Below, in pieces: positions 6,192-12,924 of a DNA stretch of 12,924 bases. Each line of letters opens with the position of its first letter. Positions within the stretch are counted from its first letter, which is position 1. The notes under the pieces are model-generated. The model was given only the letters and a program-made list of their open reading frames with translations. It ran no database searches and was not told the DNA's origin. The translations under genes were made by a program, and so were the position numbers. Origin of the DNA: Cytophagia bacterium (GTDB lineage Bacteria > Bacteroidota > Bacteroidia > Cytophagales > Cyclobacteriaceae); assembly GCA_013373005.1 (NCBI GenBank), contig JABXIP010000383.1:1-12924 (forward strand). The letters are read 5' to 3'.

Positions 6192-7791
6192 TTTGCGGTT
6201 TTTAGCTTTCATGTTTTTCCTTGTGACTCTAATTAGTCTCAAGGCACAAACAGACTCATTACCGAGTACATTCACTAGCCCATATGAGGCCATCTATAAT
6301 CATCTCAATTACCTGCAGGATGAAAATCACATTCCTGCGCAGGCGGCTAAGTCGCTCTTTAGGGGAGATAGAAGTCAGAGAGAGATCAATAACCTGGCAG
6401 TTGAGCTAAAGCAGGTATTAGATGGTTCTGGCAACTTCATCAACATGGATGAGGTGCCTAAATCAGCAGAGTATTATGACTCACTCTCCAGGCGCAACCG
6501 ATACGTGCTCACCAAAGACTTTCCTGAGATCTATGTTCAGAAGTATGGCGACCAATGGCTATTTTCAGAATACTCGGTTGATCAGATAGATAGGCTCCAT
6601 AAAAAAGTGTTCCCATTTGGAACAGATAAGCTTTTGAATATTCTTCCAAATCTGGGTACAACCAAGTATCTGGGGCTTCACCTGTGGCAGTATCTGGGTA
6701 TTCTTATTCTCATTACGCTCGGGTTTCTAATCCACTTGATTTTTACCGTTGTTTTAAGAAGGATCCTTTTTGCAGTGCTGCATAAGTATGGTAAAATAGA
6801 TTTGGCGAATCAATTTCTAAACCCGGTTGTTAGGCCTTTCAGCCTGATGATTATTGCCTTGTTGGCAAGTATTCTCATCCCCGTACTTCAGTTGCCTCCA
6901 TTTGCTGCAACAAACTTAATTCTTCTGGTTCATGCCTTGGTGCCTTTCTTCGCCACTTTCTTCTTCTACAGACTGGTAGACATTCTTGGGCATTACATGA
7001 AAAGAATGGCAGATAGGTCTGAAAATACACTAGACGATCAGCTGGTTCCTTTGGTGACTAAGGTCCTACATGTGTTTGTAGTTATTGTTGGTTTTGTTGC
7101 CATTCTTAGAGGCTTTAAGTTCGATATATGGCCAATTCTTACCGGACTTTCCATTGGTGGTTTGGCTTTTGCCTTAGCCGCACAAGACACGCTCAAGAAC
7201 TTCTTCGGCTCCTTGATGATCTTCATAGACAGACCTTTTCAAATAGGAGACTGGGTCACTTCTGGAGATGTTGATGGTACCGTGGAAGAAGTGGGCTTTC
7301 GCTCCACAAGGGTGAGAACTTTCAGGGATTCCGTGATGTATGTGCCGAATAGTGTTATCTCCAATAGCATGGTAGATAATCATGGAAGAAGACAATACAG
7401 ACGCTTTTATACTCGATTGGCTATTACTTATGATACTCCTGCCAGACTAGTAGAGGTGTTTGTAAAAGGAGTAGAAGAGATTGTGCAGCAGCATCCTGAT
7501 ACCCGAAAGGATTACTACAATATTTTCTTAAACGAATATGGTGCGAGCGCATTGGAGGTGATGCTCTACATATTCTTTAAAGTGCCAGATTGGAACAATG
7601 AGTTAAGGTGTAGGCAGGAGATCATGTTAGAAATCAACAAGCTTGCTGAGCATTTAGGAGTAAGATTTGCCTTCCCAACTCAGACATTGATGATTGAGCA
7701 GGCACCTGGCCAGAAAAACTTGACACCAGATTACAATCAAACTAAAGAGGAAATGGAAGAGGAGCTAAAATCCTTCTTCAATAAAAAGTAA
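6172..7791 (+). CDS. MscS-family mechanosensitive ion channel with N-terminal extracytoplasmic domain
   Basis: A 539-residue inner-membrane channel expected to open under membrane tension and release solutes on hypo-osmotic shock. Residues 1-26 are a signal peptide ending S-L-K-A-Q. About 140 residues of extracytoplasmic domain follow (27-165), then hydrophobic helices at about 167-195, 222-241, 245-272 and 298-315. The pore helix at 323-348 has Gly/Ala packing (TGLSIGGLAFALAAQDTLKNFFGS). The MscS beta domain follows as MIFIDRPFQIGDWV...GTVEEVGFRSTRVRTFRDSVMYVPNS, and then the C-terminal alpha/beta vestibule. The size exceeds minimal MscS because of the extra N-terminal domain and helices, as in larger MscS relatives. 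The start could be ATG 6172 or 6181 (Met4); both overlap the upstream gene (20 or 11 nt), which implies translational coupling. The next gene begins 5 nt after its stop. Confidence 0.93.
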   Translation: MPSMRNSLRFLAFMFFLVTLISLKAQTDSLPSTFTSPYEAIYNHLNYLQDENHIPAQAAKSLFRGDRSQREINNLAVELKQVLDGSGNFINMDEVPKSAEYYDSLSRRNRYVLTKDFPEIYVQKYGDQWLFSEYSVDQIDRLHKKVFPFGTDKLLNILPNLGTTKYLGLHLWQYLGILILITLGFLIHLIFTVVLRRILFAVLHKYGKIDLANQFLNPVVRPFSLMIIALLASILIPVLQLPPFAATNLILLVHALVPFFATFFFYRLVDILGHYMKRMADRSENTLDDQLVPLVTKVLHVFVVIVGFVAILRGFKFDIWPILTGLSIGGLAFALAAQDTLKNFFGSLMIFIDRPFQIGDWVTSGDVDGTVEEVGFRSTRVRTFRDSVMYVPNSVISNSMVDNHGRRQYRRFYTRLAITYDTPARLVEVFVKGVEEIVQQHPDTRKDYYNIFLNEYGASALEVMLYIFFKVPDWNNELRCRQEIMLEINKLAEHLGVRFAFPTQTLMIEQAPGQKNLTPDYNQTKEEMEEELKSFFNKK

Positions 7792-7796
7792 ACTAT

Positions 7797-8936
7797 ATGA
7801 AATTCGATACCAAAGCAGTTCATGCGGGGGTACATCCCGACCCATCTACAGGAGCCATCATGACTCCAATTTTCCAGACTTCTACCTACGTTCAAAAGTC
7901 ACCCGGAGATCACAAAGGCTTTGAATATTCAAGAACTCAAAACCCTACTCGTTTTGCTCTTCAGGATAGTATTGCAGCATTGGAAAATGCCAAGCATGGT
8001 TTGGTATTTGGGTCTGGTTTGGCTGCTATAGATGCCGTAATTAAGCTGCTTAAACCTGGTGATGAAGTAATCAGTGCCAACGATTTGTATGGAGGAACTT
8101 ACCGAATCTTCACTAAGATATTCGAGAACTTCGGTATCAAGTTCCACTTTATTGGCATGGACGATGTCACTAACATCGAAAACTATATCAATGCCAATAC
8201 AAAGTTGATCTGGTTAGAAACCCCAACCAACCCAATGATGAATATTGTGGACATTAAGGGAGCTTCAGAGATTGCCAAAAAGCATAACCTAATGTTGGGC
8301 GTAGACAATACTTTTGCTTCTCCGGCTCTTCAGAATCCAATGGATTTGGGAGCTGATATTGTAATGCATTCGGTGACCAAATACTTGGGTGGTCACTCAG
8401 ATGTGGTCATGGGAGCCTTAGCTATGAACGATGAATCTCTTTACCAAAAGTTAGCTTTCATACAAAACTCATGTGGAGCAGTAGCCGGTCCTCAAGATTG
8501 CTTTCTGGTACTCAGAGGCATTAAAACCCTGCACTTGAGAATGCAGCGCCATTGTGAAAACGGTGAGAAGGTAGCCAGATATTTGGCAAGTCATCCGAAG
8601 GTGAACAAAGTTTACTGGCCCGGTTTTGAGTCACATCCTAACCATGCAATTGCTAAGGCTCAAATGAAGGGTTTTGGAGGAATGATTTCATTCACCTTCC
8701 ATGAAGACGATATGCAGCAATCTTTCAGGGTAATGGAAAGATTTAAGGTGTTTGCTTTGGCTGAGTCTTTGGGAGGAGTAGAGTCTATGGCTAACCATCC
8801 TGCTACAATGACTCACGGTGCTATTCCTAAAGAAGAGCGCATGAAAGTAGGTCTTTTGGACTCATTAATCCGCCTAAGTGTGGGTATTGAAGATGCCGAG
8901 GATCTAATTTCTGACTTGGAGCAGGCAATTGGCTAA
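7797..8936 (+). CDS. Cystathionine gamma-synthase/gamma-lyase family PLP enzyme
   Basis: A cytoplasmic fold-type I PLP enzyme of the Cys/Met metabolism family, 379 residues, the family's usual length. Visible signatures are YSRTQNPTR (44-52, phosphate-binding Tyr and Arg from the neighbouring subunit), GSGLAA (72-77), Tyr98 in NDLYGGT (stacks on PLP), Asp170 in VDNTF (binds the pyridine N), SVTK with Schiff-base Lys195, and Arg359 in IRLSVGIED (binds the substrate carboxylate). Glu329 in SLGGVES is the residue shared by gamma-synthases and gamma-lyases. Sequence alone does not settle whether it makes cystathionine from an activated homoserine and Cys (methionine synthesis) or splits cystathionine to Cys, 2-oxobutyrate and ammonia. 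No other met gene is nearby. It starts 5 nt after the MscS-family gene and is followed by a terminator. Confidence 0.92.
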   Translation: MKFDTKAVHAGVHPDPSTGAIMTPIFQTSTYVQKSPGDHKGFEYSRTQNPTRFALQDSIAALENAKHGLVFGSGLAAIDAVIKLLKPGDEVISANDLYGGTYRIFTKIFENFGIKFHFIGMDDVTNIENYINANTKLIWLETPTNPMMNIVDIKGASEIAKKHNLMLGVDNTFASPALQNPMDLGADIVMHSVTKYLGGHSDVVMGALAMNDESLYQKLAFIQNSCGAVAGPQDCFLVLRGIKTLHLRMQRHCENGEKVARYLASHPKVNKVYWPGFESHPNHAIAKAQMKGFGGMISFTFHEDDMQQSFRVMERFKVFALAESLGGVESMANHPATMTHGAIPKEERMKVGLLDSLIRLSVGIEDAEDLISDLEQAIG

Positions 8937-8965
8937 AAATACCACCAAATAAAATTGCTCAGTTT

Positions 8966-8990
8966 AACCCGGAAACATCCGGGTTTTTTT
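8966..8990 (+). terminator. Rho-independent terminator after the PLP-enzyme gene
   Basis: AACCCGGA (8966-8973), loop AACA and TCCGGGTT (8978-8985) form a perfect 8-bp stem followed by a T run to 8990. It lies 30 nt after the stop and closes the three-gene cluster that starts at 3588. Confidence 0.92.
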
Positions 8991-9016
8991 GTGTCCAGAT
9001 GTTCACCCCCAATTTT

Positions 9017-9049
9017 ATACTGCTTAACATCAGTATCGACCAATCGATA
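9017..9049. repeat. Two overlapping interrupted palindromes, possible operator
   Basis: ATACTG (9017-9022) and CAGTAT (9031-9036) are complementary across 8 nt. TATCGA (9034-9039) and TCGATA (9044-9049) are complementary across 4 nt. The two share the bases TAT at 9034-9036, so only one could pair at a time if transcribed. They lie between the upstream terminator and the start of the 122-residue gene, a position suited to a regulator-binding site. Confidence 0.4.
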
Positions 9050-9091
9050 AAAATATTATACTTTTTTCTCTATCAGAATTAAACTTTTTCA

Positions 9092-9099
9092 GAACTTTG
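9092..9099 (+). promoter_or_regulatory. Weak -7-like box for the 122-residue gene
   Basis: GAACTTTG differs from TAnnTTTG at the first base. It would give a start near 9104 and a leader of about 88 nt. No -33 element was seen at the usual distance. The region 8991-9192 otherwise holds only the palindromes at 9017-9049. Confidence 0.25.
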
Positions 9100-9192
9100 T
9101 CGTCTAATAAGGGACAAGTAAGCAAATATTATTTGGAAACATTAGCATAACATCACGTAAGCAAAAATTAAAAATTCACAACAACAACGGTC

Positions 9193-9561
9193 ATGGAAAA
9201 GCAATTTACAACACAAAGAAAATGGTCGGCCATAGTGGCTCTGATCTTAGCTATGGTAGTCACTTTTATGGCGGCCATCAAATCATTCGGAACAACCAAC
9301 TCAGAAGAGTTAATAGTATATGATATCAAAGGCTCATTGGAAAGAGCTTATGAAGAAGTAGTTGATGATAGGTTCGATTTTGAGCTGCCTGCATCTGAAA
9401 TTGAAACCATTAAAATCTACGGTAACAATGATCAATTATTATTGTCTATTGTTAAGCAGAAAGATGGTGTAATTGAAGATCAGAATGCACTTAGAATGCT
9501 AAATAAGGCAGATTATCTGTCAAGTTTTGGAAACACATCAATCTACAAAGTAGAGGAATAG
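9193..9561 (+). CDS. Small membrane-anchored protein, unknown function
   Basis: A 122-residue protein with no family I can recognise. A short basic N-terminus (MEKQFTTQRKW) is followed by one hydrophobic helix at about 12-32 (AIVALILAMVVTFMAAI), which could be an anchor or uncleaved signal. The remaining 90 residues are acidic and should face the periplasm if the helix exports them; they hold two short beta-like stretches (ELIVYDIKG, TIKIYGNNDQLLLSIVKQKDG). There is no cysteine, metal-binding motif or catalytic signature. The ATG at 9193 is the only start that keeps the basic N-terminus and whole helix. Terminators on both sides indicate a monocistronic unit. The long leader and upstream palindromes suggest it is individually regulated. 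Confidence 0.75.
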   Translation: MEKQFTTQRKWSAIVALILAMVVTFMAAIKSFGTTNSEELIVYDIKGSLERAYEEVVDDRFDFELPASEIETIKIYGNNDQLLLSIVKQKDGVIEDQNALRMLNKADYLSSFGNTSIYKVEE

Positions 9562-9589
9562 TTTAGGTTGAAATAAATTGGTAGTGAAG

Positions 9590-9617
9590 AGCCACTCTGA
9601 AAGGAGTGGCTTTTTTT
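9590..9617 (+). terminator. Rho-independent terminator after the 122-residue gene
   Basis: AGCCACTC (9590-9597) pairs with GAGTGGCT (9604-9611) around TGAAAG. A T-G wobble would close a GAAA tetraloop. A T run to 9617 follows. It lies 28 nt after the stop. Confidence 0.92.
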
Positions 9618-9671
9618 ATGGCCATTGGTGTAAAAAGGCTCAGTGGCTTTCTTATTATCTGCTCGTCTTCA

Positions 9672-9679
9672 TAACTTTT
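9672..9679 (+). promoter_or_regulatory. Weak -7-like box for the Asp-box protein gene
   Basis: TAACTTTT differs from TAnnTTTG only at the last base. It lies 42 nt upstream of the ATG at 9722, just past the preceding terminator, and predicts a leader of about 38 nt. No clear -33 element was seen. Confidence 0.3.
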
Positions 9680-9721
9680 AACACTTTACACTATGAGAAT
9701 ATCAGTATCAAACTATTAACT

Positions 9722-12700
9722 ATGAAGACGACTAGAAATCTGAAAACCCAACTTTGGGTGGCGGTCTTTGCAGTGCTGTCTGTTATCTCTTTCGATGCAA
9801 ATGCGCAAAGGAGGAACAGAAATAACTCGGCACCGGCCCCTGATCCTAAAGTTGATGTTTACAAAACCATTGAATGGCGGTCAATTGGCCCATTTATAGG
9901 TGGCCGTTCGGGAACCGTTGCTGGTGTCCCTAATGAACCGAATATTTTTTACATGGGATCCACTGGTGGTGGAGTTTGGAAAACCGATAATGGAGGACGA
10001 ACCTGGAAGAATATTTCTGATGGCTACTTCGGAGGCTCAATAGGAGCTGTGGCAGTAGCTGATTCAGACCACGATGTAATCTATGTAGGTCAGGGTGAGC
10101 AAACCGTTAGAGGTAATGTTTCATCTGGCTTTGAGGGCATGTGGAAATCTACCGATGGTGGAGATACATGGACAAACATTGGCCTGAATGATGCCATGCA
10201 TGTGGGTAGAATTAAGATTCACCCTACAAACCCAGATATTGTTTGGGTGGCTGTGATGGGTGACCTTTTCAAGTCTTCAGAAACCAGAGGTGTTTACAAG
10301 ACTACTGATGGTGGTAAAACCTGGAAGAAAACACTATTCGCAAACGAAGATACCGGTGCTGTAGATCTTACTTTAGATCCGAACAACCCTGACTTTATGT
10401 TTGCCAGTACCTGGAGAGTAAGAAGAACTCCTTACAGCCTTACATCGGGTGGTGAAGGATCAGGTATTTGGAGGTCTAAAGACGGTGGCGAAACCTGGGA
10501 AAACATGATGAGCAAAAGAGGTATGCCAAAAGGTCCTTATGGAATCAGTGGTGTGTCTATTTCTCCTGTTAATCCTAATGTTGTTTACTCTATTATTGAA
10601 GCGAATGATGGTGGTGTTTACAAATCTACCGATGGTGGTGAAAGCTGGACAAACTCTAACAAAGACAGAAGTCTAAGACAAAGAGCCTGGTACTACACCA
10701 GAATTTATGCCGATACCAAGGATGTGAATAAGGTTTACGTAATGAACGTAGGCTTTCATGTTTCAACAGATGGTGGTAGAACCTTCGGTGGAAAGAGAAC
10801 CCCTCACTCAGATCATCACGATCTTTGGATTGCCCCGGATGATAACATGAGACTTGGAGTTGCTGATGACGGTGGTGCTCAGGTGTCATATGATGGGGGA
10901 GACTCTTGGTCTTCTGAAGAGAATCAACCAACTGCTCAGTTCTATAGAGTAGTTACAGACAATGCATTCCCTTACAGAATTTATGGTGCTCAGCAGGATA
11001 ATTCTACAGGAAGAATTCCTCATAAGACTTCCGGATTCGCCATTACAAGAAATGACTGGGAAAATACTGCTGGTGGTGAGAGTGCTCATTTAGCACCTAA
11101 GCCAGATAATCCTGAAATCGTATATGGTGGTAGCTACGGTGGTTTGCTAGTCATGAGAGACCATCAGAAGGGTATTAGCAGAAATGTTAATGCATGGCCT
11201 GATAACCCAATGGGACATGGTGCGGAAGATTATAAGTATAGGTTCCAGTGGAACTTCCCAATTTTCTTCTCGCCACACAATCCTGATAAGCTTTACACAA
11301 CATCTAACCATGTGCACATGACCACTAATGGTGGCCAGTCATGGGAGATTATTAGCCCGGATTTGACAAGAGCTGAGCCGGATAAACTAGGTAAATCGGG
11401 TGGTCCGATTACTTATGATGATACATCTGTTGAGTATTACGCTACTATTTTCGCAGCTACTGAGTCTCCTTACGAAGAAGGAGTAATTTGGGCAGGTTCT
11501 GATGATGGTTTAATTCACGTAACCACTGATGCTGGTAAGAACTGGACCAATGTTACGCCTCCAGACATGCCTAAGTACTTGATGATCAACTCGATTGATG
11601 CTGATCCATTTGTGAAAGGTGGAGCCTATATTGCTGGAACTCAGTACAAGTTAGGAGACTATCAGCCATACCTTTATAAAACCAAGGATTATGGTAAAAC
11701 CTGGACTAAGATTACTTCAGGAATACCTGATACCTACTTCACAAGAGTGGTAAGAGCCGATCCGGGAAGAGAAGGTTTGCTATATGCAGGTACTGAAAGA
11801 GGGATGTTTGTTTCATTCGATGATGGAGCATCATGGAAACCATTCCAGATGAACCTTCCAATTGTGCCGATTACAGATTTGACTATCAAGGATAATAACC
11901 TGATTGCAGCTACTCAAGGTAGAGCATTCTGGATGATTGATGATCTGACTATTCTTCACCAATTGTCTGATGAGGTAGCAGGAAAATCAGTTCACCTATT
12001 CAAACCAATGGATGCCTATAGATTAATGGGCTCTGGAAGTGGTGGATTTAGAGGCTTTGGTGGCTTCGGTGGTGGAGGTGGTGATATCAGCCTTACCACT
12101 GGTAAAAACGCCCCTGCTGGTCCTATGATTTATTTCAACCTAAAAGAAGCTCCTGCTGCAAATACAAAAGTGTCTTTCGATATTCTGGATTCTGAGGGTA
12201 ACCTTATCAAGAACTATCCTCAAAGAGGTCTTAAAGCTGGTTTGAATTCATTCAATTGGGATATGAGATCTGAAGGTCCTGAAGGATTTGATGGTTTGAT
12301 CATGTGGGCTGCTTCAGTTCGAGGCCCAGGTCCAATGTACCCAACTGGTGAGTATACTGCCAGATTAAAAGTTGGAGATGAGGTTCAGGAAACTACTTTT
12401 ACGTTAATTCCAGATCCTAGATACGGTTCGACTGATGCAGACATTAAAGCTCAGTTCGATTTCTTAACTAAGGTGACGGCCAAAGTAACTGAAATGCACC
12501 GCGCGATTAAAGACATCCGTGAAGCAAGAGCTCAAATGGATGATTTGATGGGTAAAATTAAAGGTGATGACAATTACAAAGATGTTGTGGAAGCCGGTAA
12601 AGAGTTGATGGCTAAAATGACTAAAGTTGAAGAGGCGCTTTATCAGACTAAGAATGAGTCTGGTCAGGATCCGCTGAACTTCCCAATCCGTTTGAACAAT

Positions 12701-12907
12701 AAACTAGCTGCCTTGCTAGGCGTTGCCGGTAGCGGAGAGTGGAGACCAACCAAACAGTCAGAAGATGTAAGGGTAGAATTGACAGAGCAGATTGATGCCG
12801 AGCTAGCTACTTTGAAAGGCTTAATGGAGAACGATCTTCCTGCCTTCAATAACTTGGTGAAGCAAAAAGCTGTTGATTACATTGTTATTAAGAAGAGAGA
12901 TAATTAG
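9722..12907 (+). CDS. Secreted sortilin/VPS10-like Asp-box beta-propeller protein
   Basis: A 1061-residue exported protein. The signal peptide is about 1-28 (MKTTRNLKTQLW..., ending D-A-N-A-Q). Eleven Asp-box-like motifs (S/T-x-D-x-G-x-T/S-W) have the Asp or its equivalent at 89, 145, 196, 254, 304, 350, 391, 536 (Asn), 603, 656 and 700, indicating large BNR/VPS10-type propellers. A Gly/Phe-rich linker lies at 770-787. A beta-sandwich-like region follows (VSFDILDSEGNLIKNYP ... YPTGEYTARLKVGDE), and then a helical C-terminal part of about 150 residues. Relatives are often labelled glycosyl hydrolase, but no glycosidase catalytic residues can be assigned by eye, so enzymatic activity is uncertain. 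The C-terminus (VIKKRDN) is not a type IX secretion domain. I chose ATG 9722 because the upstream extension would read through the preceding terminator and bury the signal peptide. Confidence 0.9.
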   Translation: MKTTRNLKTQLWVAVFAVLSVISFDANAQRRNRNNSAPAPDPKVDVYKTIEWRSIGPFIGGRSGTVAGVPNEPNIFYMGSTGGGVWKTDNGGRTWKNISDGYFGGSIGAVAVADSDHDVIYVGQGEQTVRGNVSSGFEGMWKSTDGGDTWTNIGLNDAMHVGRIKIHPTNPDIVWVAVMGDLFKSSETRGVYKTTDGGKTWKKTLFANEDTGAVDLTLDPNNPDFMFASTWRVRRTPYSLTSGGEGSGIWRSKDGGETWENMMSKRGMPKGPYGISGVSISPVNPNVVYSIIEANDGGVYKSTDGGESWTNSNKDRSLRQRAWYYTRIYADTKDVNKVYVMNVGFHVSTDGGRTFGGKRTPHSDHHDLWIAPDDNMRLGVADDGGAQVSYDGGDSWSSEENQPTAQFYRVVTDNAFPYRIYGAQQDNSTGRIPHKTSGFAITRNDWENTAGGESAHLAPKPDNPEIVYGGSYGGLLVMRDHQKGISRNVNAWPDNPMGHGAEDYKYRFQWNFPIFFSPHNPDKLYTTSNHVHMTTNGGQSWEIISPDLTRAEPDKLGKSGGPITYDDTSVEYYATIFAATESPYEEGVIWAGSDDGLIHVTTDAGKNWTNVTPPDMPKYLMINSIDADPFVKGGAYIAGTQYKLGDYQPYLYKTKDYGKTWTKITSGIPDTYFTRVVRADPGREGLLYAGTERGMFVSFDDGASWKPFQMNLPIVPITDLTIKDNNLIAATQGRAFWMIDDLTILHQLSDEVAGKSVHLFKPMDAYRLMGSGSGGFRGFGGFGGGGGDISLTTGKNAPAGPMIYFNLKEAPAANTKVSFDILDSEGNLIKNYPQRGLKAGLNSFNWDMRSEGPEGFDGLIMWAASVRGPGPMYPTGEYTARLKVGDEVQETTFTLIPDPRYGSTDADIKAQFDFLTKVTAKVTEMHRAIKDIREARAQMDDLMGKIKGDDNYKDVVEAGKELMAKMTKVEEALYQTKNESGQDPLNFPIRLNNKLAALLGVAGSGEWRPTKQSEDVRVELTEQIDAELATLKGLMENDLPAFNNLVKQKAVDYIVIKKRDN

Positions 12908-12924
12908 AATATAGTCTCAATGAA

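Noticed and set aside
8937..9192. Riboswitch (for example SAM-type) or other structured RNA near the sulfur enzyme
   Set aside because: This spacer is downstream of the PLP enzyme, and I saw no recognisable riboswitch core here or in the 3308-3587 leader.
9578..9721. A 48-codon N-terminal extension of the Asp-box gene from a TTG at 9578
   Set aside because: It crosses the rho-independent terminator at 9590-9617 and would bury a clear signal peptide. ATG 9722 gives a normal exported N-terminus.
9979..11840. Repeated DNA such as ACCGATGGTGG and similar through the last gene
   Set aside because: These are codons of the Asp-box motifs, protein repeats rather than a DNA repeat array. There is no CRISPR-like spacing.
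1..12924. A new defence, mobile or biosynthetic system
   Set aside because: There is no transposase, integrase, nuclease, helicase, reverse transcriptase, tRNA-flanked insertion or terminal repeat. Gene content and base composition look like ordinary core chromosome.

Overview
The window looks like chromosomal core DNA from a member of the Bacteroidota, most likely a marine Cytophagales-type bacterium. The evidence is low-to-moderate GC, signal peptides ending in Ala-Gln or Gly-Gln, A-rich leaders without clear Shine-Dalgarno sequences, and TAnnTTTG boxes of the Bacteroidota -7 type upstream of several genes. The family set also fits: an OstA-like LPS-transport protein beside tilS, a GGHSD-type malate dehydrogenase, and a sortilin-like Asp-box protein. 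The lineage is inferred from these features, not from a search.

Layout. At the left edge an OstA/LptA-like gene runs off the window on the minus strand. It diverges from tilS (tRNA-Ile lysidine synthetase) across 47 bp holding two back-to-back -7-type boxes. Then comes mdh (malate dehydrogenase) with its own promoter-like box. It converges on a minus-strand secreted MORN-like repeat protein, and one 17-bp-stem hairpin between them can terminate both. A 280-bp spacer with inverted repeats follows. After it come three tightly packed plus-strand genes: a TTG-started 867-residue membrane-anchored protein (DUF3352-like front, beta-propeller-like back), an MscS-family channel overlapping it by 20 nt, and a cystathionine gamma-synthase/lyase 5 nt further on. 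A terminator closes this group. Next are a 256-bp spacer with two overlapping palindromes and a monocistronic 122-residue membrane-anchored protein with its own terminator. Last is a 1061-residue secreted Asp-box protein ending 17 nt before the right edge.

How the genes relate. Most are unrelated housekeeping or envelope functions: tRNA decoding, TCA cycle, sulfur amino-acid metabolism, LPS transport, osmotic safety valve. The only strong co-transcription case is the 3588-8936 trio, and its members have no obvious common pathway.

I found no mobile element, CRISPR array, RNA gene, defence locus or convincing undescribed system. The most unusual spots are the start region of the 867-residue gene (hairpin, small ORF, TTGA stop/start overlap, TTG start), the overlapping palindromes at 9017-9049, and the near-leaderless arrangement of tilS.
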